A stretch of DNA of 64,000 nt from Cupriavidus necator A5-1. GTDB lineage: Bacteria; Pseudomonadota; Gammaproteobacteria; Burkholderiales; Burkholderiaceae. Of this stretch, positions 54,547 through 62,575 are shown piece after piece; position 1 is the first letter of the stretch, and each line of letters starts with the position of its first letter. The DNA is taken from the NCBI RefSeq assembly GCF_000744095.1, contig NZ_JQLI01000001.1, positions 1,240,001 to 1,304,000 of the forward strand, in the 5' to 3' direction. The position numbers and the translations under genes were made by a program. The notes beneath the pieces were generated by a model. It worked only from the letters and a program-made list of their open reading frames with translations. It made no database searches and was not told the DNA's origin.

Positions 54547-56502
54547 TTAAAAGACCTGGCCAGTACCGATATTCAGTTTCTTCGGACGTGTTGGTGTTTG
54601 CGGCTCGGAGGCCTTGTCTACGGTCGGCGCTGCAGCTGCGTTCGCTGTTGGCTGCGCAGCAGGTGCGCCCCGCCCCACCGCAGTTCTCACCGTGGGGGCA
54701 GATGACAGAATTCGCTTTGCCTCCGCCAGTTCGGACGCAGCCTTCCGTGTCTTTTTTGCCTGAGCCAGCTTTCCGTGGACGTATTCCTCGATGGGATTCG
54801 CCTCGACTGGCACACGTGACCGCTTCTTGTCTTTCCTCTCCTTATCGATTTGCTGGCGTAGTTTCAGGTTGTGCCGCATCACGCCCCAGCCCCCTTGCGC
54901 CTCCAAGAGCCCCAACTCAACGCCGTCAGGTTGGAACGCACGGACACAGCGAAGATCATCGGCATTCATATAGATAAGCAGGCTCTTGCCGATCAGATCC
55001 GTGCTGCAGGCAAGGATGTTGCTGGTATAGCGCACGCCATACAAGTTGATGTGCGGTCGAACGCCCCGGTCGAGGTATGCGCGCACTGTGCAACGCCTGG
55101 CCGATTGCATCAGGCACAGCGTGCGGCGCCGTTGTTCGGGCAGCCATGTCACCAACTGTTCCTTGCCCCGAATGAAATACTCCATCGCCTCAAGTGGCGT
55201 GACATTGTTCAGGCTGGCATGCGGCGTACCGTTGTAGCTCGCGATCGCATATTCGACCAACTCCTCCAACTCGTCAAACGACACAAACAAGCGTAGCTTT
55301 CCCTTCGGATCGGCCAGCGCGCGCCGCAAATCACGGGGATGCGAACCCGTATAGCCCGGCAATCTGGAAGAGAGTCTGCTCGCAATGGTCCCGAAGAAGC
55401 GTTCGATGTAGGGTCGATCATCGGGGCTGTACTTCGGCCCTGCGTCTGCACATCAGCCAACGAATTCGCACAAGGCATCCAGTGTCTCCTTGGCGAGGTT
55501 CGCCTTCGCATTGTCAAGCTTCATCCACTCCCAGGTGGAGTACGCGAGCTCCGGCAGGCGCTGCGAGGGAAAGCCGTCGTGCGAACCGTAGTCCAAACCA
55601 GGAATCGTGAAGTCGCGTGGTCGATGCGGTTCCAGGGCCGACTCGATAGTCTTGATGACGTCGTAGCGGCTATACTCGCGACCCAGCGCAAGGTGATAAC
55701 CCAGCACCGCACGCGTGCAGACGTCGATGATGGCGAGCAACCAAACGCGTTCGATTTCGAACTCATGCTCAAAGTCCAATGCATCGCGTACTACTACCTT
55801 CAACCGGATATCGAGTCGGTGGCCGTCGAACTCCACGACCTGGTAGGGGCGCGTGGCCGGCCGACTGTCTGACTTATCGTAGTGCGGCAGCCCCTTCAGA
55901 TGCGTGGCGCCTGCCGCCCGTGCCGCTGTGCGGAAGCTCCGCAGCAACTCGACTTTGAGGCGCGCGGATAGCGACCGAATGGCATGGCCATCCGTATTGA
56001 AGGGATAATCGACCGCCGTCAGACCGAGGGACCGGCATTGCCACAGAAATTCCGCGTGCAGTGCATGCAGACCAACCAAGCGTGTCTGCAGTCTTCCATT
56101 GGTATGAACCTGTTCGAGCGACACACGGCGCTGTTTTACTTTTAGGAGCAGCCATCCCGCGAGCGTCGGAAAGCGCTCTAAGAAAAGCGCGAACGCGCCC
56201 GCTTTACCACTTCCGTCTTCGCTGGGTCGGCCATTGACCGGACTTACGCGGACGTACTCATTGACGCGCACGTGCGCCAACAAGGCCCGGAATCCAAAGA
56301 TGCGTCCGTCAGGATGCGGAGCCAAGCCTCGCTCGAGCCACCGATAGATCTGTCGACGGTTGACGCCGGTTACCTTCTCAATGTCCTTGACACGTTCGCC
56401 GCGCGCGTAGCGCTCGACGGCGTCTATTCTTAGCTTCATGACCTCGCGCGTTTCGGCGTCAAGCTCGGTCCACGCGATGCAGCAGTCGCGGAGGCCGCTC
56501 AT
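54547..56502 (-). pseudogene. tnsB: TnsB-like DDE transposase with in-frame UGA
   Basis: The 652-codon frame is a Mu/Tn7-type transposase. It has an N-terminal helix-turn-helix (RYARGERVKDIEKVTGVNRRQIYRWL), the first Asp in YQVVEFDGHRLD, the second in WMKLDNAKAN, the Glu in DDRPYIERFFG, and a basic C-terminal tail. A single TGA (55453-55455) interrupts it between the second Asp and the Glu, and the frame continues unshifted on both sides. The product would lack the catalytic Glu and C-terminal domain. It overlaps the end of the tnsA-like gene. Confidence 0.82.
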
Positions 56503-57006
56503 GATTCGTCGCAAGCCTGAGTTTCAATCCATCGACTTGATCGCGTGGCCAAGCGCAAACTTTGTCATCCACGACAATGGTTCGGTCCGCAATTCCTCTG
56601 CATCCCACGCGACCGGTTTGCAGTAGACTGAAGACGGCGGCGCGCACTAGCACCGGGTCACCTTTCGAGAACTCGCGCTCGATGGCGAGAAGCGGCTTTG
56701 GACTGGCGACAAAGCGCTCGACCGCGTCGAGCAGTGACACTAGCACGAGACCTCGCGAGGCTACGATGCTTGGCAGCATGCGGTGCCAGTTGTCAATCCA
56801 GATGCGTGACGCTGCCTGTTCGGCCGCGTCGACCAACCGGACATCGAGCACTTCAGCACTGAACTCGAGCCCCTCCTTCGCCTCTTCATCGATAACTGGA
56901 TTCGGCAGCAGTACCAACTCCTGACGGTCGCAGTACGAGACCAGGAAGTCTGCAAGGTATCGCTGTCCGCGAAACCGGCGTTTGTCAACGTACTTGTCGC
57001 GTCACC

Positions 57007-58086
57007 TCACGCAACCTGCTTTAGTTCTGCTGGCTCAATCCGTTCCGGATTGAGCCAGACTTTGTCGGCCAAGCTCCAGTTCCGTGTCGACCCTGACCAA
57101 CGCTCTGGCGTTCTGGCCTTCGCCTCTGCATAGACCGCTTCTCGTTGAGCCAGCACCGCTGCGGATATACCGCTATGGCGCTGCGCCGGTGTCACGAATT
57201 TCAGCCCACTATGCTTGTGCTCGTGGTTGTACCAACGCACGAATCGCTGCGTCCATGCGCGTGCCTCGTCCACGCTGCCGAATGCCTGGCGCGGGTAGTC
57301 CGGCCGATATTTGCAGGTCCGGAACAGCGACTCGGCGTAGGGGTTGTCATTGCTCACGCGCGGCCGGCTGAACGAAGCGACCACCCCCAGGTTTTCCAGG
57401 GTGGCCAGCATCGTCGCGCCCTTCATTGGACCGCCGTTATCCGAGTGCAGAACCAGAGGACGTCCAGCCAGACCTTCGGCCAAACTGGATCGCCGCATGA
57501 GCAACGCCGCCAACTCCGCCGATTCCGCCCGATGCACTTCGTGACCGACGATCTTGCGGCTGAACACGTCCAGCATCATGTACCAGTAGTAATACTGTCC
57601 CTTGATTTCCGCTGGCATCCAGGTGATGTCCCAGCTCCACACCTGATTGGGTCCGGTGGCGCAATGGCTGGTCACCACCCGGGCCGAGGGCTTGCGCGCA
57701 CGACCACGGTGATGCTGCTGCGACGCACTACGCAAGACACGATAAAAACTCGACTCCGAGGCCACGTACTGGCCGCGGTCCGCCAGCGTCGGGACGATTT
57801 GGCTGGGCGGCAAACTGGCAAACTCCACGCTGTTGGCTACCTCAAGAATTAGCTGGCGTTCCGGCTCGCTGAGCTTGTTGGCTGGCGCTGGCCGCTCAGT
57901 GGTGGTGCGAGCATCTGCGACCACCTCATCGCCCTCCTGAACCCAGCGCTGGAAGGTGCGCAAGCTCAGACCCAACTCGTCGCAAGCGTGGGCCAGTCGG
58001 CAGCCTGAGCGTTCTGCCTCTCGAATCAACGATATACACAACCGGCGATCTGGGACGCTGATCAGTCGTCCTCTTTTTCTCCCCAA
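57007..58086 (-). CDS. IS3-family transposase OrfB
   Basis: The 359-residue frame has the rve integrase core: NQVWSWDITWMPAEIKGQYYYWYMMLDVFSRKIVG, LVLHSDNGGPMKGATM and SRPRVSNDNPYAESLFRTCKYRP, giving the D, D and E of the catalytic triad. The N-terminal helix-turn-helix region GCRLAHACDELGLSLRTFQRW precedes it. It has no good start of its own. A -1 slip on the A7 run in orfA would give the OrfAB fusion (K-S-P-G-D-L-G-R-K). It appears intact. Confidence 0.9.
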   Translation of the reverse strand: MGRKRGRLISVPDRRLCISLIREAERSGCRLAHACDELGLSLRTFQRWVQEGDEVVADARTTTERPAPANKLSEPERQLILEVANSVEFASLPPSQIVPTLADRGQYVASESSFYRVLRSASQQHHRGRARKPSARVVTSHCATGPNQVWSWDITWMPAEIKGQYYYWYMMLDVFSRKIVGHEVHRAESAELAALLMRRSSLAEGLAGRPLVLHSDNGGPMKGATMLATLENLGVVASFSRPRVSNDNPYAESLFRTCKYRPDYPRQAFGSVDEARAWTQRFVRWYNHEHKHSGLKFVTPAQRHSGISAAVLAQREAVYAEAKARTPERWSGSTRNWSLADKVWLNPERIEPAELKQVA

Positions 58087-58559
58087 ATCGCCTGGGCTTT
58101 TTTTCTCAGGATGAGCAACGCGGCCGCTTCCGCCAGCGCCTTCTCCTTTCGCTGTAATTCCTTCTCAAGCTGCTGGATGCGCTTCTTGTCACCTTTCGAC
58201 TGAAGCCGTTGCTCTCGCGCCTGCTCACCTGCGTTGGCATTGGCCGATCGACAGGCCTCTCGCCAGGCAGCGATCTGCTCGGCGTAAAGACCCTTGCGGC
58301 GGCAATACTCGGCCAATTCCGCTTCATTGAGCGGCGCGGTTTCCAGCACCACCGCAAACTTGTCTGCCGAGGACCAGGCCTCGGGGTTCTTTCCATCTCC
58401 CGGCACCGGGACTCCTTGCGCTTTCATCTGTCGACGCCAAGCATACAGCGTTTGCTCAGTGATCCCCGTCTCCCTTGCCAGCGCCGACACCAACGCGTTC
58501 TCAGGAGGCATCATGCGGCGCAACAGCGCTTCCTTTCTCTCTGCTGAATAGGCTCTCAT
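58062..58559 (-). CDS. IS3-family OrfA (DNA-binding protein)
   Basis: The 165-residue protein has a helix-turn-helix (VSALARETGITEQTLYAWRRQM) and a second HTH-like block (LNEAELAEYCRRKGLYAEQIAAWREAC). A leucine-zipper-like coiled coil (KKRIQQLEKELQRKEKALAEAAALL) follows. It ends 25 bases past the start of the orfB frame. The run AGAAAAAAAGCC provides the slippery site for -1 frameshifting. Confidence 0.88.
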   Translation of the reverse strand: MRAYSAERKEALLRRMMPPENALVSALARETGITEQTLYAWRRQMKAQGVPVPGDGKNPEAWSSADKFAVVLETAPLNEAELAEYCRRKGLYAEQIAAWREACRSANANAGEQAREQRLQSKGDKKRIQQLEKELQRKEKALAEAAALLILRKKAQAIWGEKEDD

Positions 58560-58825
58560 TCACTCTGACTCTACCGCCCCCAGACTGGGTCAATCGAAAT
58601 CAGTAACACGACAACTATGCTGACACCGGGGGAAACTGAATGAACCCGGGACGCTCACAAAAGTGGGCGATCGCCGGATCGGATTCAATCAGGAGCCATT
58701 GGTCGAACGCACAGCGTCGGTAGAACGTTGGAGCCGGTTGCGCTCGTCCGCCCGCGCGGTGCGCACCGCTTCGAAGCCTTCAGTCCGAAGCTGAAGCGGC
58801 GGCTGACGAGTCTGTGCGAAACGTA

Positions 58826-58930
58826 GTAAAGATGCGCCCAAGCGGCGGACCTGCGATCGTTTCAACATTACTTCGCGCTGTCAGATGGTATCAACATTAC
58901 TACTTGAAAAATCGTAGTAATGTTAGTACG
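58826..58930 (+). repeat. Subterminal repeat B with 11-bp hairpin
   Basis: This segment matches repeat A (50980-51085) in the same orientation. Its hairpin arms AACATTACTAC (58893-58903) and GTAGTAATGTT (58914-58924) correspond to the arms of repeat A, with a G-C pair replaced by C-G. It lies 58 bases inside the right terminus of the Tn7-like element. Confidence 0.7.
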
Positions 58931-59129
58931 CGAAATCGCTAACTTATTGATTTTACTAGCTTTGTGCTCGGACTTTGCGGAGCATCCTTACTACACTTCA
59001 TGAGATGAAAGTCATTATTCGTGTGCAGACCATCCCCAATTGGGGCGAATGCAACACCCAGGAGAGGAAATGCCCGTTGAAGTGGCCGAGTTCCTCGACC
59101 GGTTAGGGCGAATTGCTGAAGCCGAACCC

Positions 59130-59274
59130 CAAGGTTTTTAACACTCCCGTCTGCCTGTGACAACCCAACCGCCTCCGGTTTGAGTTCGCCGCTTGGCCGC
59201 TCGAACTGACAGAGCTCATAGGTGTCGGATTCGCCCCAATCGGTAATGGTCTCCACGCGAATGACGACTCTCAT
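59130..59274 (-). pseudogene. ISKra4-like transposase N-terminal fragment
   Basis: From ATG 59274 the frame reads MRVVIRVETITDWGESDTYE and then FERPSGELKPEAVGLSQADG, which matches the start of ISKra4-family transposases. The match fades near 59130 and the remainder of a roughly 400-residue protein is absent. It lies between the right end of the Tn7-like element and the second tnsA relic. Confidence 0.6.
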
Positions 59275-59449
59275 CTCGCACCTCGGCCGGCGGTTCAATG
59301 GCTCTATGCTAGGTACTTTCCCCACCCCAGCGAGGCCTTCCGGGATGTTGAGCAGCTATGTTCACCCCTCCCTCGGTTTTTCGGCGACTCATGATTGGGC
59401 CTCAAGCGCACCAAAGCGCGTCGATAGGGTAAGCATCTCAGTCCGCAAC

Positions 59450-59790
59450 TCGGGGCACTGACGCGTCCCTCGTGCAGCAGCTTAAAAGCGGCGGCGCGCA
59501 CGAGGATGGGATCACCTTTTGATAGTTCGCGCTCGATGGCGAACAGGGGCTGCGGAACGGCGACGAAGTCCTCAACGAAGTGACGCCGGCAGAAGGCCAC
59601 GCGTGGCAACGATGCAAGGCAAACATGCGCTGCCAGTTGGCGACCCAGAACGCGAGGCTGCCAGTTCCGCAGCCTGGACCAACCAGGTCCCTGTCGCCGG
59701 CGTCAAGATTCGCGATTGGTTTCGCATCGCTTCCGACTATCGGATCGGGGAGGATAACGAGTTCTCTGCCGCCCCTCGTAGCTAAGCGGA
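59450..59790 (-). pseudogene. Second TnsA-like relic
   Basis: One frame reads RELVILPDPIVGSDAKP...FWVANWQRMFALHRC. After a frameshift near 59600 another reads FVAVPQPLFAIERELSKGDPILVRAAAFKLLHEGRV. Both parts align in order to the tnsA-like protein at 56459-56994 (ELVLLPNPVIDEEAK, IWIDNWHRM, FVASPKPLLAIEREFSKGDPVLVRAAVF). It is a diverged, frameshifted paralogue, so a second related transposon once lay here. Confidence 0.7.
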
Positions 59791-59918
59791 CCCTTCGTGT
59801 CACGGCGAATCAACTCTGCGTGCGCCACCTGCAGATGCAGGTACAGCACACGAAGGACCAAGGCAAAAAGCAGTGCTGCTGCTATCAGCATTACGATGCT
59901 CGTTAGTCGCTATGGACA

Positions 59919-60362
59919 TCAGTCGAGACGACGGCACATGTAATACGTCCTTGCACCAAAGCGCCGAAGGAATTCCTTCGATAGCTGCATCTCCTCCGGC
60001 ATGTCGTCCAACGCGGTGAGCGTGAACCCGAAGCGGGCAAAGAACGCGGGATGCTCGGACGTGAGCACTGCAGCCCTGGTGCAGCCGCTGGCGCGGGCGC
60101 GCATCAGGATGGCCCTCACAAGATGCGTGGCGACCTGGCGGCCCCGGTACTCGTCGAGAACCGCAGCGGCATGGACGATGACCGTCTCGCCATGCATTTC
60201 GCCGCTGGCGCAGCCGATTACCTTTTCACCTAGGACGGCCAGGCTGTAGAGGCGGGCCGAGGGGTCTATATTGCCGCCGGGCAAACCGCAGGAACGGAGC
60301 ACCTGCGAGATTGCCTCCACGTCTGCCGACCCGGCCGCGCGAATTCGCACATCTTTTATCAT
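59919..60362 (-). CDS. GNAT-family N-acetyltransferase
   Basis: The 147-residue protein has the GNAT fold: IRAAGSADVEAISQVLRSCGLP, the acetyl-CoA loop VLDEYRGRQVATHLVRAIL (R/Q-x-x-G/A type), and AFFARFGFTLTALDDMPEEMQ. The order of motifs and the FARFGF...P segment resemble ArsN-type acetyltransferases, but no arsenic genes are near, so I leave the substrate open. ATG 60362 follows a purine-rich GGATAAAAAAGA site. Confidence 0.82.
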   Translation of the reverse strand: MIKDVRIRAAGSADVEAISQVLRSCGLPGGNIDPSARLYSLAVLGEKVIGCASGEMHGETVIVHAAAVLDEYRGRQVATHLVRAILMRARASGCTRAAVLTSEHPAFFARFGFTLTALDDMPEEMQLSKEFLRRFGARTYYMCRRLD

Positions 60363-60889
60363 TCTTTTTTATCCTGCACATGCAACACTTTGAGGCAGTA
60401 TGTCGCAAGAGTACGAGGCATGCCATCGGCTAACTGAATGAGTGGCATCACTTCAAACGTAATCTCCGCCTGCGCTACGCTTCGCCTCGTGCCCAACGCC
60501 AGCCAATCCACTTAATTCTGATATAAGCGATTTTTAATTCATCCATGCAAAGTCCTGGGTCCATCACAAGCAAGGCGAGCATCCATTCAAACAGCGGTTG
60601 TGGCTGCATTAGACCCGAGCCTCCCATGCTCCATCGCCTGCGTCATGTCCAGCATGAGGGCCGGTTATGACACATACTCGTTTGGGCGGCCGTGCCCTTG
60701 CTCGTTTCCTTGGACGGACGCATCGCCGCCGACGGCGGAACATCGCGTCCACTGGCAAGCTCAGCACACACATTAGATAAGCCCCGCACGCAGTAGCTCA
60801 AAGACCGCCTTTGCGCCGAAAACTCGTCCCCGCTGGTCCGCGTCGACAGGATGGGGAACGCGAGCCGCCCGGCGTCGAAAAGAAGCCGC
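60363..60889. other. Intergenic interval, no gene seen
   Basis: About 530 bases show no frame with recognisable protein features on either strand. The AT-rich patch near 60520-60545 could hold a promoter but is not convincing. Confidence 0.45.
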
Positions 60890-61213
60890 TCACAGCTTGC
60901 GTGGCGCCATGAATTCCATGCTGACATCCTTGGTGTCGCCGATGCCATTCTTGTCAGCCCACTCTTCCCAAATACGCCTAGCCTCACCATCGAAGCATGG
61001 CGAGCCTGACAGCAAATACCGCCGCCCGCTTGAGGTTACGCCGACACCTGTGCCGCTGTCGAAGGATTGGATTGCGCTACTCACGCGGTTCTCCTTGTTC
61101 TCGACGCAGTACCCCACAAAATGTCGTTGACCCGACCTTGTTTCGCGGACCCGCCAGCGCTCAAGCGTGACGAGCGGTTGTACATCGACAGGTGCAATGG
61201 TGCTCACAGGCAT
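60890..61213 (-). CDS. Small unrecognised protein
   Basis: The 107-residue frame has even, protein-like composition: LERWRVRETRSGQRHFVGYCVENKENRVSSAIQSFD, then SSGRRYLLSGSPCFDGEARRIWEEWADKNGI. It is hydrophilic, with no signal peptide or membrane segment. I recognise no family. It is flanked by long gene-poor stretches. Confidence 0.6.
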   Translation of the reverse strand: MPVSTIAPVDVQPLVTLERWRVRETRSGQRHFVGYCVENKENRVSSAIQSFDSGTGVGVTSSGRRYLLSGSPCFDGEARRIWEEWADKNGIGDTKDVSMEFMAPRKL

Positions 61214-62067
61214 GATGTGTTCAACTATTGAAATCGCAAACGCCCGCAGCTTAAGTCAGCCGACTCTCTTTGGCAAAAAGCGCATGCGGGTGTTCCAGAG
61301 CGGACCACGCCGGACTACGGCCCGATGCTTCATAGCCCAGTGTCAGCGGAGCAGGAGAGACCTAATGAACTGGAAACCGTACCGCTACCCATTCAGGTGT
61401 TCGTCGGCTCAAGCCTTCCACAACGAACTCAGTGACCCTCCGACGCCCCCGAATTCTCGTTGCTAAGGGGGAGAAGGTAGCAGAAGTGCCGGCCGACAGC
61501 GCCTCAGCACGCCCGGCGGCTTCGGCATCAAGTCTGATGCAGCCAAAGATACCGCTCCGGCAACGCTCGATGGTGGTGACCAGGGTGAACGGAGGTCGCG
61601 AGCCGGGTTGGCTCTGGATAGGGCCGAAAAGTGGCGCGGTGATTGCAAAAAGCCCTCAGCGAGGGAACCATCAAATGCTGCCTGCCCCCGTCTTCGGTAT
61701 GGCTTTTGAACGAGTGGGTCCGCAAAGCCGACGTAGCTAAGGCACGATACGTTGTAGAGCGACTGACTACCCCACATCGATGGCATGACATGCTTCCAGC
61801 GGGCTCCCGATAGACACCGAGTAGCACTGAGGGTTCGATAACTAAATCGGGTGATCCCGGAGCAGCCCTTGGACACAGTCCCCACTTGCAATGGCAGACC
61901 CCCAACAAAACTGGCCAGCAGTCTACCCCTCCGACATACGGCGGCAAAACTTATGCACCCCTCTTTGGTAGGGTCTCTAGTCTGGAGCACTTTGTTGCAG
62001 CGCAATGTATCACACATTATGATGCTTTCTAAAGCTGGTTCACTGCCATCGCGACTTCAAGTGCGAC
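61214..62067. other. Gene-poor interval of unclear origin
   Basis: A 184-residue minus-strand frame (61463-62017) is open here, but its composition is rich in Ser, Arg and Pro and lacks any recognisable motif, so I do not call it. The stretch may be relic mobile DNA. Confidence 0.4.
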
Positions 62068-62418
62068 GTGACAATTGGCGCCGGCAGCACCGGAGAGCAA
62101 TTGGTGGATGAGAACTACAAGCTGTGGAGGCAGCGCTGGCTACGATGGCACGCCCGGTCCCTGCTGGCTAGCATGGTTGCGCTAGCCGAGGCCGAACGGG
62201 AATCCTTCTTGGACAGAATGCGAGCGGCATACCGCGACCTTGGCGACTTTCCCGAGAGCGAGATTGATTTCATATTTCGGCGCGCAACACGGGGCCTAAG
62301 AAAGCTAGGCTCATGTCCTTGTGTTTTCGAAGTTTCGCCGCTCACTCAGCTGCGCATCCGGGCACAAGGGTTGCGGTTGATGGCAGACGCGCCGAGGGAC
62401 ATTCCCGAGGACCTGTAG
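62068..62418 (+). CDS. Small unrecognised helical protein
   Basis: The 116-residue frame is rich in amphipathic helix: YKLWRQRWLRWHARSLLASMVALAEAERESFLDRMRAAYRDLGDFPESEIDFIFRRATRGLRKLG. The start (GTG 62068) is uncertain. I know no family for it, but the regular charged helices make it look like a real cytoplasmic protein. Confidence 0.5.
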   Translation: MTIGAGSTGEQLVDENYKLWRQRWLRWHARSLLASMVALAEAERESFLDRMRAAYRDLGDFPESEIDFIFRRATRGLRKLGSCPCVFEVSPLTQLRIRAQGLRLMADAPRDIPEDL

Positions 62419-62575
62419 TGTCGGCTAACATGCGCGTCACCGTTTCATAATAAGTAGCATCGCCTGGCGAGCTGCTAGAACAATACGTCTGCAGCAGGAA
62501 CTGGCTGCCTCCCCCGCACATGAATGCGGCTTTCGTGAGTGCACCAGGACTGCTTAAAACTTCCTTCGAGTCCGG

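Larger units (their letters stand above)
56995..58613 (-). mobile_element. IS3-family insertion sequence
   Basis: The ends are short imperfect inverted repeats, TGTCGCGTCAC at 56995 and TGTCGTGTTAC as the reverse complement at 58603-58613. The 3-bp word ACT flanks both sides (56992-56994 and 58614-58616), a typical IS3-family duplication. It carries overlapping orfA and orfB with a slippery A7 run at 58098-58104. Confidence 0.82.
56459..58725 (-). pseudogene. tnsA: TnsA-like endonuclease gene, split by an IS3-family element
   Basis: The upstream piece (58725 to 58614) reads FYRRCAFDQWLLIESDPAIAHFC and the downstream piece (56994 to 56459) reads KRRFRGQRYLADFLVSYCDRQ, then IWIDNWHRMLPSIVASRGL and LLAIEREFSKGDPVLVRAAVF. 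These resemble the endonuclease partner of Tn7-like transposases, and it is placed directly upstream of tnsB. The IS3-family element lies between them. Even with it removed, an amber TAG (58617-58615) remains at the junction, and homologous codons upstream of 58725 are in another frame. The gene is dead. Assignment rests on context and the ADFLV region. Confidence 0.65.
50735..59000. mobile_element. Tn7-like transposon, decayed, invaded by other elements
   Basis: The termini are an exact 13-bp inverted repeat, TGAAGTGTAGTAA at 50735-50747 and its complement at 58988-59000. After four mismatches a matching GCTCC follows on both sides. Subterminal AGTAAT/ATTACT words recur many times at both ends, as expected for TnsB sites. 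The interior holds tnsB- and tnsA-like genes, both damaged, plus an IS50-like element with a group II intron and an IS3-family element. No tnsC, tniQ or cargo gene is present. The flanking five bases (TGCCG and TGAGA) do not match. Confidence 0.7.

Noticed and set aside
55453..55455. UGA in tnsB as a selenocysteine codon
   Set aside because: The position is not a conserved Cys in this family, and the element is decaying in other ways; I did not look for or find a SECIS hairpin.
57030..57054. Hairpin GGCTCAATCCG / CGGATTGAGCC as a terminator
   Set aside because: It lies inside the coding sequence of the IS3-family orfB, before its stop codon, and has no T-run.
61463..62017. 184-residue minus-strand frame as a gene
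   Set aside because: Composition is unlike a protein, no motif or ribosome site is visible, and it overlaps other open frames of equal merit.
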